Below, piece after piece: positions 34,303-42,907 of a stretch of 64,000 nt of DNA. The notes below the pieces were generated by a model. It worked only from the letters and a program-made list of their open reading frames with translations, did no database searches and was not told the origin of the DNA. Location of the stretch: positions 200,725 to 264,724 of the forward strand of contig DETD01000019.1 in NCBI GenBank assembly GCA_002362105.1. The letters are read 5' to 3'. This DNA is from Bacteroidales bacterium UBA3297 (GTDB lineage Bacteria; Bacteroidota; Bacteroidia; Bacteroidales; Paludibacteraceae). The position numbers and the translations under genes are program-made. Every line of letters begins with the position of its first letter. The first letter of the stretch is position 1.

Positions 34303-36294
34303 TTATTTGCTGAAGATAAGAACTATTCTTGTGTTGGCCTTTCTTGCAGCCGCGCTGTTTCCTTTTGCGACTGGTCGGTCGGCACCCATTGCCACTATAG
34401 AGATTCGGCTAGGGTCAATTCCGTTCTCAACGAAGTAGCTGCGTACCAGAATAGCGCGTTCTTCGGTCATGAAGTAGGTGAAGTTCGTGTCTCTGATGAT
34501 TGGAGAGTGCGCCTCTACTACTACTTTAACATCCGGATCGTTGGTCAACTCTTTCACTACCTTGTCGAGAGTCTGGTAGCTCATAGGGTTGATGGCAATC
34601 AGGTTGTCTTGATAGTTCAAGAACTTGATCTTGGTTATTGCCTCTTGTTGCAGGTTCAACAACTCTTGTGAAATCTCTTTCGACTTGACTGGCTCTTCAA
34701 TCTTTGCGGTGTCGACGCCGAGGTTGACGTCGCTTATTACGGTCGAGTCAATCTTATCGACGGTGTTCACTGCGCTGGTGTCGCTTACAATGTTCATGTC
34801 GGCGGTTGTGTCGACTACCTCAACCAGAACAGGTTCTACAGTCTTTTCTTGTTTTTCTTTCTTCTTCTTTTCCTTTTTCGGCATATAACCGAATATGAGG
34901 TTCATACCCATCGAGACTTGTACTTTCTCGGAGTTTGAAGGTATAAGGGCTCCGTCGCTTTTGGCGTATTTGAAAGGAATGTTGTCGACCGAGCAGAAGA
35001 AGTTGACAGGGCCCGCATTCAGGTTCAGTCCGGCACCCAGATTGTTCCATTCGCCGTCGAACAAGCCGTAGGCAACAGTTGCCGACAACTGCTTCCAAGG
35101 GCGGAAGTTTACGCTGGCTGTTCCGTTTCCATACAGTTTGCCGCGGTAAAATTGGCCTCTAGCCAACAAACCCAGACCCAGACGGTCGTTCCACAGGGTG
35201 TATTCACCTCCCAGCAAGAACTTGGTGTTCAACCAGGTGGTGTACGACGACGGATTCTGTTCAACGTTAAACATTTCGTCGAACATCTCTTGGTATTGTA
35301 TGCCGTAGTCGGTGGTGTCGTCGTTAATGTCGAAGGTAATACCGTCCCACTTGAAGTCGCCTTCCTTGTTAAAGCGGTGCAGGCTTCTCGACCAGTGTAT
35401 GAAACCGAGGTCGAGCACGCTTGCGCTAACGGTCAGTTCTGGCAGTACTTTGTAGGTGGCACCCAAGTCAACGGCGAAACCCCAACCTTTTGGTTTTGCA
35501 AATTCGCTAGGCTTTGTGTCCTCGTCGTAAGTCATGCTGTCAATCTGGCTCAGTTCGTTCTCGTAAATCCTTAAGCCAGGAATAGCGGCTTTAACGCTAC
35601 CGTCGCCGTTCAACTCCCACAACATTTCGTTACCGCTGATGGTAACGTCCGAGAAGTCGGTGTGCACGTTGCCGTGACCGTAGAGGAATTTCACTTTGGC
35701 ACCCACGTTCAGTTTGTCGTCAATAGCTCGGCTGTAGCCCACACCGAGTTCGGTGAAAGCCGTAATGTCGAAAGCCAAGTCTTTACCTTTCAGTTTGTAG
35801 GTGTCACCTTCCTCTATACCTTTCAGCGCAAGGGTAGGAATGGCCTTAGGCAGCAGAATATTGGTGTTGGCACGGTTGGTTATGTTGAAGGTGGCGTAAC
35901 CGCCGGCGAACTTTAAACCGAAGTCAATCAGGTTGATACGGTGGTCGTAGAAAATGCGTGTGCTGTTTCCCATTGCGTCGAGGAAGTCGTCGATGCTACC
36001 AGCTTTCGCATTTTTATCGAGGAACAACACGGTCTTTTTCTGCCCGTCGATGGTCACATTCTGAAACACATCGGTAAGTACCAGGTTATTGTTGCCCAGG
36101 TTGAAGTTGAGGGACGACAGTCCGGGTACACCGATATAGAAATTTCCTATTGGTTGGAATGCCGGATTCAACTGGTGTTGTTGCGGATTCCATTTCATAA
36201 AGTATTGTGTGCTTGTCTGCGCATTTGCACTGAACAAACATTGGGAAATCGCCAGTGTGGCGGCTGCTTTGTATAGAGTGTTAATTGCTTTCAT
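34303..36294 (-). CDS. DUF5723-type outer-membrane protein with C-terminal OmpA domain
   Basis: A 663-residue protein with a signal peptide ending ANAQ. Residues about 25-490 form an outer-membrane beta-barrel rich in alternating strands, starting QYFMKWNPQQHQLNPAFQP as in the DUF5723 family. A Lys/Glu-rich linker (GYMPKKEKKKKEKQEK, about 490-505) and an acidic region follow. A C-terminal OmpA-like peptidoglycan-binding domain (about 555-663) ends the protein, with TEERAILVRSYFVENGID and ADRPVAKGNSAAARKANTR. It probably bridges outer membrane and cell wall. Its ATG overlaps the stop of the upstream lipoprotein gene by 14 bp, so the two are coupled and may act together at the outer membrane. 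Confidence 0.8.
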   Translation of the reverse strand: MKAINTLYKAAATLAISQCLFSANAQTSTQYFMKWNPQQHQLNPAFQPIGNFYIGVPGLSSLNFNLGNNNLVLTDVFQNVTIDGQKKTVLFLDKNAKAGSIDDFLDAMGNSTRIFYDHRINLIDFGLKFAGGYATFNITNRANTNILLPKAIPTLALKGIEEGDTYKLKGKDLAFDITAFTELGVGYSRAIDDKLNVGAKVKFLYGHGNVHTDFSDVTISGNEMLWELNGDGSVKAAIPGLRIYENELSQIDSMTYDEDTKPSEFAKPKGWGFAVDLGATYKVLPELTVSASVLDLGFIHWSRSLHRFNKEGDFKWDGITFDINDDTTDYGIQYQEMFDEMFNVEQNPSSYTTWLNTKFLLGGEYTLWNDRLGLGLLARGQFYRGKLYGNGTASVNFRPWKQLSATVAYGLFDGEWNNLGAGLNLNAGPVNFFCSVDNIPFKYAKSDGALIPSNSEKVQVSMGMNLIFGYMPKKEKKKKEKQEKTVEPVLVEVVDTTADMNIVSDTSAVNTVDKIDSTVISDVNLGVDTAKIEEPVKSKEISQELLNLQQEAITKIKFLNYQDNLIAINPMSYQTLDKVVKELTNDPDVKVVVEAHSPIIRDTNFTYFMTEERAILVRSYFVENGIDPSRISIVAMGADRPVAKGNSAAARKANTRIVLIFSK

Positions 36295-37990
36295 CGTTAG
36301 TCTCGTTTAGTTTGCCGATATTAACACTGCCTTTTGCAAATGCCTTCAAGAAGACGCTGAGCTTGTTGTCGCGTGTCACTTTTACTTTGTTGAATTCGTT
36401 TACGGCAACCTCGTACATAATAAGAAGGTGTTTAGCTTTTTTCAAGCTAGGAATGTCTTTCTCGTTGAACTGTATCAAGTCGATTGTGGCGGTCGATTTG
36501 CCGACAATGTCGTTTGATGAGTTGACTTTTCCCGCAGCAATCGATACGGTCTTGTTGATGTTCGAGTCAGGAATAATGCTGATTTCGTCGCTTCCCTCTT
36601 CTTGTTGTAGGAAGTAGAAACGTACTTTCGCGTCGAAAGGAAGTGAGTTGCTGGCAACCGCGGTGAGCTTGATCTTCTCGAACGAGTATTTTTCGCCCAA
36701 GTCTTTGGCAAAATCCAAGTCTTTCAGCGTATCGCTAACCAAAATGTAGCTGCCTTTCCGCAAGTAGGCAGGTAGCTCAACCTTGCAGAGCATGTCGATG
36801 TAGGCATCGTCGGTGATGAAGTAGTTTTTGTCGTCCTTCAAATCGCCGTTAATCGCCTGGAAGTTGTAGGCGAGTGTAACTTGGTTCGGTAACAGGTTGA
36901 CCAATTGGTCGATGCCACCGTTCTTTTTGTTGAAGGTAACGTCTAGAGCGGTGATGTTGTCGCCCGGCTTTTTCGCATACTTCAAGTCTTTTGAGTAGGT
37001 GTTTTTGCCATTCTCAAACTTGGCAGAAACCGTTTTCTTGTTGTTTGTGGCCTCTAGTTTGTCGACGCCCAAACGGAACGGAATGCCCACGTTGGACTGT
37101 ACTTTCAGCGTGATTCTAGGGTCTTCAACCAGCAGGTTGTACTTCATGCCATCTTGTTCGTTCTTCTCGAAGATGTCGATAGGTATGACCTCGTTGCCAA
37201 TTTGTGGCTCTAAGCCGTTAAACACACCCCAAGCCTTCTCGAACTTCCAAGTGCCGTCGCCGGCAGCCATGTGCATGGTAATGTAGCTGGTAGCCGAAAG
37301 CTTGATGTTGATTTTTTTCTTGATGGTTAAGATGCATTCCACTTCAACGCTGTCGGAATTGGCTAGTCTTAATACGGTATTGCTGAGGTCGAGAATGACC
37401 TTGTTCTTAGCGTTTTGCTTGAATCCGTTCTCCTCGTTAATCAGGCTGATAGTGCTGTTTTCCAGCAAACCCTCAATATTAGAGGTCAGGGCAACGTGGA
37501 GAGGGGCTTCTTTGAAAATGATGCTGTCGATGCGGACCTCCTGGTCTTTAAGAAGGTCTGAAACGGCAATATACCCTTTAATTCTTATTTTTTCGTTGGG
37601 TGAAAGGGTAAGGGGAATAGGCTTCCCTAAAAAGATGTATTCATCTTTCGGAATACCTGTTTTTTCAATTTCGTCTTCGAACAGATCTAAGCCGGCAAAA
37701 TAGTGGAAACTGTTAAATCCATTTGCTTTAATCGGTTCAATTTCAAAATGCTGTACGCTGTCGTAAGTGAATACAACAACTCCATTCTCGTCATAGCCAA
37801 GGCCTGCGACGTCTTGTTTCTTTAACAAGTCTGCTATCGAAATGCTACTTCGTCCTATCGGAGAGCCCACTGAAGTGCTCAGCTCGAGGTCATCCGTGTT
37901 AATGTCAGACAGATTGTAATCCTCTACTTTACAGGCTGATAGGCAAACGAAGAATGCAGAAACTACACACAAAAAAATCTTCTTCATCAC
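36281..37990 (-). CDS. Large lipoprotein, family unknown
   Basis: A 569-residue lipoprotein. Met1 or Met2 can start it, and the signal ends in CLSAC, a lipobox with the lipidated Cys at about position 20. The mature part is beta-rich with repeated short strands and no enzyme motif that I can see. It lies directly upstream of, and overlaps by 14 bp, the DUF5723/OmpA gene, which makes it a likely accessory subunit of that outer-membrane protein. I do not recognise a named family. Confidence 0.65.
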   Translation of the reverse strand: MMKKIFLCVVSAFFVCLSACKVEDYNLSDINTDDLELSTSVGSPIGRSSISIADLLKKQDVAGLGYDENGVVVFTYDSVQHFEIEPIKANGFNSFHYFAGLDLFEDEIEKTGIPKDEYIFLGKPIPLTLSPNEKIRIKGYIAVSDLLKDQEVRIDSIIFKEAPLHVALTSNIEGLLENSTISLINEENGFKQNAKNKVILDLSNTVLRLANSDSVEVECILTIKKKINIKLSATSYITMHMAAGDGTWKFEKAWGVFNGLEPQIGNEVIPIDIFEKNEQDGMKYNLLVEDPRITLKVQSNVGIPFRLGVDKLEATNNKKTVSAKFENGKNTYSKDLKYAKKPGDNITALDVTFNKKNGGIDQLVNLLPNQVTLAYNFQAINGDLKDDKNYFITDDAYIDMLCKVELPAYLRKGSYILVSDTLKDLDFAKDLGEKYSFEKIKLTAVASNSLPFDAKVRFYFLQQEEGSDEISIIPDSNINKTVSIAAGKVNSSNDIVGKSTATIDLIQFNEKDIPSLKKAKHLLIMYEVAVNEFNKVKVTRDNKLSVFLKAFAKGSVNIGKLNETNDESN

Positions 37991-38043
37991 TCTGTTCTTC
38001 TTTTTGGGAATAAAAGTAGGAATAAAATATTAAACGGGCAAAT

Positions 38044-38065
38044 GTTCTTCTTATTATGGAAGAAC
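38044..38065 (-). terminator. Possible terminator of dacB
   Basis: GTTCTTC (38044-38050) pairs with GAAGAAC (38059-38065). The hairpin sits just after the dacB stop (38069). The T tract is better on the plus strand than on the minus strand, so the assignment is uncertain. Confidence 0.4.
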
Positions 38066-38068
38066 TTT

Positions 38069-39583
38069 TTATTTTTTCAATTTTTTTATAGGCTTTTTTT
38101 GAGGGACTTTCTTCTTTACTGCCGCATCGGGTCCGCCTATGGCTTTGAAGGTGTCAACCAGTAGGTTGCTGATAGCGGCGCGGACTTGTTTACGGGTGCA
38201 GTCGAAGTTATTGACCATTACGGTAAACGCATACCATTTGCCGTTCCAGAGCACATAGCCGCTGAAGTTCTGCACACGGTCCATACTTCCGCTCTTGCAG
38301 AATGTCTTACCCGCCAAAAGGGTGCCGTTCAAGAAGTTTTTGACGGTGCCGTGTTTGCCGGCTGTAGGTAGTGTTATGGTAAACGCGTCGGCATATTTGC
38401 TCTTCTTTTTCATATAGATGAGCATGTCGGTCAGGAACTTCGGACTGATGGCGTTTTTCATTGAAAGACCCGAACCGTCGACTTGGTGGGTATAGGTCAT
38501 TGGCACCCCGTGCGTGTTCCAGTATTTGGCCACGGCCGCCCTTGCCAAATCGTAGTTGGCGATTTCTGAACTCTGCAACCCCAGATAGAGGAACATGTTT
38601 TCGGCAAACAGGTTTACGCTGTGGTAGTTGGTCTGTTTGGCAATCTCCTTCATCGGTAGCGAGAAGAAGCGGTAGATGGTGTTGGTCTCGGGTGCGCGCT
38701 CGTTACTCCAGAGGGTCGAGCGGCTCTTATTGCTGCAAATGCCGTTTCGGTCGAGCATGTTGCGCAGCGAGTCGGCTACAAAAAGGGCTGGATCGGGAAT
38801 CTCTGCCCTTACTAGTGTCTTCTTTCCGGCCGGTATGTTTCCGCGCAGTGTCTTGTCCCAGCTGTAAAGGTCGCCGTAGATGTGCCACCAGGCGGGCGTT
38901 CCGCTTGTTAGCTGGTTGTCTATTTTCAGCAGGTTGGTTCGTGGCAGAACCGCTTCTATGTTCACGCTCGGGGTGGTGTCAGAGCCTGTGCAGGTAATCA
39001 TGAAGAGGTTGTCGTGGAAGCAAAGTGCGCTTGGGGTTTGTCCGTAATACGAACCTACGTCTTCCAGCAACCAGTCGCCGTTCGCTCCGTTGCGCTGAAA
39101 GAGGGAAGCGTCGCCAACAACGTCGCCCTCAATCTTCTTTATGCCGGCGCTTTCAACGGCTGCAACCATGTGTTCGAAGACCGGATTGTGCAAAAAAAAG
39201 TCCGATTCGAAAGAGGGGTCGCCGCCGCCTACAACGTAAAGATTGCCATAGAGGACCGAGTCTTTAATATAGCCCGAGTAGTTGAGTTTGGTTACAAAAC
39301 TGAATGTGTCGCTCAAAATTTCCAAAGCAGTGGCCGTGGTCAGCAGTTTGGTGACCGATGCGGGTATGCGGTTGTAGCCCGACTGGTATTCGGCAATCAC
39401 GTTCTCGCTTTCCACCTCTTTCACCAGATAGCCAAGTCCGGCGGCTTGTAGTCCGTCGGTTGCAACAAACTTTCTGACAGCCGCTGCCCCTATCAGGGAC
39501 GCGCCAGCGTCTTGTGCAAAAATGTTTGTGCAGGGCAAACAACATAGTAAAAGGGCCACAATGGTGGCTTTCCAATTCTTCAT
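38069..39583 (-). CDS. dacB: D-alanyl-D-alanine carboxypeptidase/endopeptidase (PBP4, peptidase S13)
   Basis: A 504-residue periplasmic penicillin-binding protein that trims or cleaves peptidoglycan cross-links. The signal peptide ends NIFAQ. The three serine-enzyme motifs are in order: S-V-T-K at 76-79 with catalytic Ser76, S-V-N in YHSVNLFAENMF, and K-S-G in FCKSGSMDRVQNFSGY. The long insertion between the first two motifs is typical of class C (PBP4-type) enzymes. The C-terminus is Lys-rich (KKKVPQKKPIKKLKK), which is unusual. A -7 box (39645-39652) precedes it. Confidence 0.92.
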   Translation of the reverse strand: MKNWKATIVALLLCCLPCTNIFAQDAGASLIGAAAVRKFVATDGLQAAGLGYLVKEVESENVIAEYQSGYNRIPASVTKLLTTATALEILSDTFSFVTKLNYSGYIKDSVLYGNLYVVGGGDPSFESDFFLHNPVFEHMVAAVESAGIKKIEGDVVGDASLFQRNGANGDWLLEDVGSYYGQTPSALCFHDNLFMITCTGSDTTPSVNIEAVLPRTNLLKIDNQLTSGTPAWWHIYGDLYSWDKTLRGNIPAGKKTLVRAEIPDPALFVADSLRNMLDRNGICSNKSRSTLWSNERAPETNTIYRFFSLPMKEIAKQTNYHSVNLFAENMFLYLGLQSSEIANYDLARAAVAKYWNTHGVPMTYTHQVDGSGLSMKNAISPKFLTDMLIYMKKKSKYADAFTITLPTAGKHGTVKNFLNGTLLAGKTFCKSGSMDRVQNFSGYVLWNGKWYAFTVMVNNFDCTRKQVRAAISNLLVDTFKAIGGPDAAVKKKVPQKKPIKKLKK

Positions 39584-39644
39584 CTCTTTTCCTCTCTATT
39601 AGTCTGGCTGTGACCCGAATAAGTCACAGAATGAGTTTATTTTG

Positions 39645-39652
39645 CAAATATA
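39645..39652 (-). promoter_or_regulatory. -7 box TATATTTG for dacB
   Basis: CAAATATA on plus is TATATTTG on minus, about 60 bp before the dacB start. No good -33 match is seen. Confidence 0.5.
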
Positions 39653-39708
39653 AGCAAAATTTGCCTATTTGTGGCTTTGTAATTACTTATCAAAAAGCGT
39701 TTTGGAGT

Positions 39709-40638
39709 TTATTTATTGCAAAAGCCGTCTTTCAGTTGGCCGATTGTTGCGAGAAGGTTCTCTTCCTTAAGCAGGGTGGGGCTGTCGGCAAACAGGCTGT
39801 CCTCTTCTCTGGCGGCAAAATCGGCCGAATATTGGGTGTAAAAGGTGGGCTTTTGGTTTCCTATGGCTGTTTTTACAGCGTGGCGGGCACCGCTGGTGCT
39901 TTTGCCCTCAACCACAATGGTGGCGTCGGAAATGCCGGCCTGTAACCGGTCTCGCTCCACAAAATAGATTTGTTGCGGCCTTATGCCGAGGGGGTATTCC
40001 GAGAGGGCCAATCCGCCGCTCTCGATGATGTCCTGTAGAAGTGCCCGGTTTTCAGGCGGATAAACCATGTCGAGGCCGTGGGCCAAGATGGCTGTCGTTT
40101 TTCCGCCAACGTTAAGCGCTCCCTTGTGGGCGGCGGTGTCGCAACCGAGTGCCAGACCGCTGACAATGTTGAATCCCTCTTTCGCAAACTCTTCCGCAAT
40201 GTGTGTGCTGGCAATGTTGCCGCCAATGGAAGGGGTGCGAGTGCCAATGATGGCTACCGACGGACATTCGTCAACCAGTTTCAGGTTGCCTTTGCTGAAC
40301 AGCAGGACGGGACTGTCGGTTTTCCCTTCTTTTTTCAGGTGGCGCAAGCGTTCGGGATAATTCTTGTCGAAGAACGAGGTGATTTGTATGTCCGCGTTCT
40401 CTGACGCCTCTTCTATACTGAGTGCAAAGGCGTAGGCCGTGTTGATTTCGGTCTCCAGGTAACTGGTGCCGCCTCTAATTATTTTACGTGATTTACATTC
40501 GGTAACAAACTCGTGGAATTCGGCAATGCTTCCTACATTTTTTTTAGTCAGTAGGGCATATTCGGCCATGGCAATAATGCTCTTCCTGCCCAGGTTGGGC
40601 AGTTGCAAAAGAGCTAGTAGTTGGGTGTTGTTCAGCAT
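39709..40638 (-). CDS. dprA: DprA/Smf-family DNA-processing protein
   Basis: A 309-residue protein with the Rossmann-like DprA core: VAIIGTRTPS, GFNIVSGLALGCDTAAHKGAL, TTAILAHGLDMVYPPENRALL, and EYPLGIRPQQIYFVERDRL. DprA binds single-stranded DNA and loads RecA in natural transformation. The N-terminal SAM-like region (LPNLGRKSIIAMAEYALLTK) is present. The C-terminal winged-helix domain common in longer DprA proteins is absent, so it is a short form. It is divergent from the ThiE-like gene, and the two -7 boxes (40675-40682 minus, 40695-40702 plus) almost touch. Confidence 0.85.
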   Translation of the reverse strand: MLNNTQLLALLQLPNLGRKSIIAMAEYALLTKKNVGSIAEFHEFVTECKSRKIIRGGTSYLETEINTAYAFALSIEEASENADIQITSFFDKNYPERLRHLKKEGKTDSPVLLFSKGNLKLVDECPSVAIIGTRTPSIGGNIASTHIAEEFAKEGFNIVSGLALGCDTAAHKGALNVGGKTTAILAHGLDMVYPPENRALLQDIIESGGLALSEYPLGIRPQQIYFVERDRLQAGISDATIVVEGKSTSGARHAVKTAIGNQKPTFYTQYSADFAAREEDSLFADSPTLLKEENLLATIGQLKDGFCNK

Positions 40639-40674
40639 AGGTCGTCCGCCTAAATTTCCCGTAATGTTTGTTTA

Positions 40675-40682
40675 CAAAAGTA
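40675..40682 (-). promoter_or_regulatory. -7 box TACTTTTG for dprA
   Basis: CAAAAGTA on plus is TACTTTTG on minus, 36 bp before the dprA start. It is part of a compact divergent promoter region. Confidence 0.5.
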
Positions 40683-40694
40683 CAAATAATATCT

Positions 40695-40702
40695 TATTTT
40701 TG
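40695..40702 (+). promoter_or_regulatory. -7 box TATTTTTG for the ThiE-like gene
   Basis: TATTTTTG lies 24 bp before the chosen ATG at 40727, with TTTG at 40667-40670 as a distant -33 candidate (24-bp spacing). It supports the later start. Confidence 0.45.
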
Positions 40703-40726
40703 TTGGGTTTTAATCTGCTTTGCTGT

Positions 40727-41338
40727 ATGCCTATATTTAAATGCGAACATCCGCAGTTAGTGGTAATAACCCGTCCCGACTTGTACGATGGAGAGGGAGG
40801 ACAAATAGCCGAATTGCTGGCTTCTGACCCCGACTTTCTGTTGCACCTGCGTAAGCCTGAAGCTACTGCCGATGCCTACCGTAAAATTTTGCGGGAGGTG
40901 CCAGACGAGTACTTGCACCGCGTTACGTTGGGCGATTGTTTTGAACTGACTGACGAGTTTAGGGTCGGTGGCGTCCATTTGAGTGGCCGGCAAAGTTCGT
41001 ACAGGGGCGTCAGGAAGGTTCGGATTAGTAAATCGTGTCACTCGTTCGAGGAACTGTCGGAAGCAGCTAGTTACGACTATGTGTTTTTCAGCCCTATTTT
41101 TAACAGTATTTCCAAGCAAGGCTATATGGCCGCGTTTTCGGAGGCTGCTTTGCTAAAGGCCTCGGCTTCGGGACTGATTAACGAAAAGGTTATCGCGCTT
41201 GGCGGGGTCGATGAAAATACGTTGCCCCAACTTTCGCCCTTCGCTTTTGGAGGGGCTGCCGTCTTGGGGTGTGTCTGGAGAGATTTTTCGACCGAACGTT
41301 TTAAACGGTTGGCTGATTTGGTTGGCGGGCGAAGGTAA
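40727..41338 (+). CDS. Thiamine phosphate synthase-like (ThiE/TenI family) protein
   Basis: The open frame reaches back to 40466 inside dprA, but the ATG at 40727 (MPIFKCEHPQLVVITRPD) follows a -7 box and matches the family N-terminus, giving 203 residues. TIM-barrel marks are LVVITRPD, FLLHLRKPEA, HRVTLGD, GVHLSGRQSSYRG, YVFFSPIFNSISKQGY and ALGGVDENTLPQL. ThiE joins the thiazole and pyrimidine parts of thiamine; TenI-type relatives aromatise the thiazole. Divergence from canonical ThiE (altered phosphate-binding region) makes the exact reaction uncertain. No other thi gene is nearby. Confidence 0.75.
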   Translation: MPIFKCEHPQLVVITRPDLYDGEGGQIAELLASDPDFLLHLRKPEATADAYRKILREVPDEYLHRVTLGDCFELTDEFRVGGVHLSGRQSSYRGVRKVRISKSCHSFEELSEAASYDYVFFSPIFNSISKQGYMAAFSEAALLKASASGLINEKVIALGGVDENTLPQLSPFAFGGAAVLGCVWRDFSTERFKRLADLVGGRR

Positions 41339-41381
41339 TTCAACTCGCTTTTAGTGAATTCTTATCAATTGAATTTGTTTT

Positions 41382-42173
41382 ATGTTGTACATAGCTCTTG
41401 TTTTAGGTGTTACCTATCTTTTGTTTTTGCTGTTTATGCCAAAAGCGTCGAAAAAATCACAATCAAGATACAAGACTGAAATGGACTTGAGTGAACGCGA
41501 GGCTTTTAACGTGTATGAAAATATGGCACCCGAACTAAAAGCTATGTCAACCCTTATCAGCCATATTATTAGGGCTGACGGCATGGTGTATTGTGGAGAA
41601 CTATCGGTGGTGAGGGGTTTTGCGTATGAAATGTATGAGGATAAAGATGCAGAAGCCCTTGTTTTCGCTTCGGGTTTAGATTGCGCATACACTGCAATGA
41701 ACATTCAAAAAGCCTGTAGTCAGGTTAACAGCTTCTTTCCGGAATATTACGACCGCTATGCCATTTGCGAATTGCTTTTTTCCATAGTTGCTTACGATAA
41801 AATGATTTCGGGCAACGAGTGGGCGGTGTTGTTGGGCATTCTGCCTCACTTGAACATAAAGAAGCACGATATTTCTTACTTTAAGTACAGATATGCCAAT
41901 CTGGTGAATGGTGGTAAGCATTTCAATTACAGGCAGGAATATAGCCAGAGCAGTGGAAGCAAAAGAACAGTTGTCGCTAAGGATATGTCTCAGTTCTATG
42001 CCGTGCTCGGTCTTGAAGACGGCGCTACTCAGGAAGAGGTGCAAAACGCATACCGACAACTTGCTAAAACCTATCACCCCGATACTTGCCAGAACCCTGC
42101 GCTTCAGAAAATCCTTACCGAAAAGTTTAAAGAAATCAGCAACGCTTACAGCCAATTGAAGGCCATGGAATAA
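41382..42173 (+). CDS. Membrane-anchored TerB-like/DnaJ co-chaperone (DjlA-type architecture)
   Basis: A 263-residue protein. Residues about 2-20 form one membrane helix (YIALVLGVTYLLFLLF). Residues about 45-180 are a helical TerB-like domain (LISHIIRADGMVYCGELSVV). A J domain fills the C-terminus (about 200-262), with the invariant HPD motif in LAKTYHPDTCQN. This order (membrane anchor, TerB, DnaJ) is that of DjlA, a membrane J-protein that recruits DnaK. It starts 43 bp after the ThiE-like gene in the same direction and could be co-transcribed. Confidence 0.85.
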   Translation: MLYIALVLGVTYLLFLLFMPKASKKSQSRYKTEMDLSEREAFNVYENMAPELKAMSTLISHIIRADGMVYCGELSVVRGFAYEMYEDKDAEALVFASGLDCAYTAMNIQKACSQVNSFFPEYYDRYAICELLFSIVAYDKMISGNEWAVLLGILPHLNIKKHDISYFKYRYANLVNGGKHFNYRQEYSQSSGSKRTVVAKDMSQFYAVLGLEDGATQEEVQNAYRQLAKTYHPDTCQNPALQKILTEKFKEISNAYSQLKAME

Positions 42174-42227
42174 AACGGGGGATAATTAGATGGATAGATG
42201 ATTGTATTCTGTAATTCTTTTGTGGCT

Positions 42228-42662
42228 TTATTTTATTTTTTCTATAATAGCGCTGTTCAGAATGTTTTCATAAAATGGGACTTCCTCTTCCGAAACGCTC
42301 TGATATAGTATGGAAATCCCATATTTTATAAAATCATCCTCTCGAAAATGTCCCCATTTATGGACTCCCCTTATAATTCTTACATCGTTGAATAATTTAA
42401 ATTCACTGTCTATTTTTATTTCTTTTGTACTAACTAAAGGAAGCTTAACCATGGTGCCGCAAAATATGGAAATGTTGCCGTTTTTAAAGTTTAATGTTTT
42501 AATTGTTCCTTCCTCATAGGGAAAATCTTGTACGACACAATTTTGTGGATGTTTTAGTATAATACGAGTATCATTAACTACAATTGTGTCAGATATCAGC
42601 TCCTGTGCATACGATACGGAATAAATTAAAATCGAAAATACTGTTGCAAATAGTTTATTCAT
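42228..42662 (-). CDS. Small exported protein, family unknown
   Basis: A 144-residue protein with a clear signal peptide (MNKLFATVFSILIYSVSYAQ). The mature part is beta-rich and has no cysteine lipobox and no enzyme motif that I can see. It is convergent with the DnaJ gene, and its start is 245 bp from the patatin gene on the opposite strand. It is A/T-richer than its neighbours. No function can be given. Confidence 0.55.
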   Translation of the reverse strand: MNKLFATVFSILIYSVSYAQELISDTIVVNDTRIILKHPQNCVVQDFPYEEGTIKTLNFKNGNISIFCGTMVKLPLVSTKEIKIDSEFKLFNDVRIIRGVHKWGHFREDDFIKYGISILYQSVSEEEVPFYENILNSAIIEKIK

Positions 42663-42853
42663 TCTAAGACTTATAAATTCTACAGCTTATCCTCCAGGAC
42701 GTTTGACCCGTTATGGGATTTCGAGGAAACCTCATTGTGGGGTAAACGCCACTTCAAATTTACTCCATTATTCGAAAAGAGACAATAACTTCTTTTCTAA
42801 CCACAATGGTTCCTGTTGTGGCAGAGCTCGTAAGCAGTGGTTGTCTTTATTCT

Positions 42854-42886
42854 TTTGGGAAACCTCGGCCTTTTGCTTTAATTTTG
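42854..42886 (+). promoter_or_regulatory. Promoter of the patatin/Lrg operon
   Basis: TTTG (42854-42857), a 21-bp spacer and TAATTTTG (42879-42886) match the Bacteroidota consensus. The ATG at 42908 is 21 bp downstream, which rules out the longer start at 42806. Confidence 0.75.
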
Positions 42887-42907
42887 CAGGAAGAAAATAG
42901 CATTTTT

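Noticed and set aside
29113..38000. A polysaccharide utilisation locus around the hybrid two-component regulator
   Set aside because: No SusC, SusD or glycosidase gene lies in this stretch; the neighbours are envelope and FISUMP-like proteins.
42806..42907. Longer N-terminus for the patatin protein
   Set aside because: A consensus promoter lies at 42854-42886, inside this extension, and a proper signal peptide begins at 42908.
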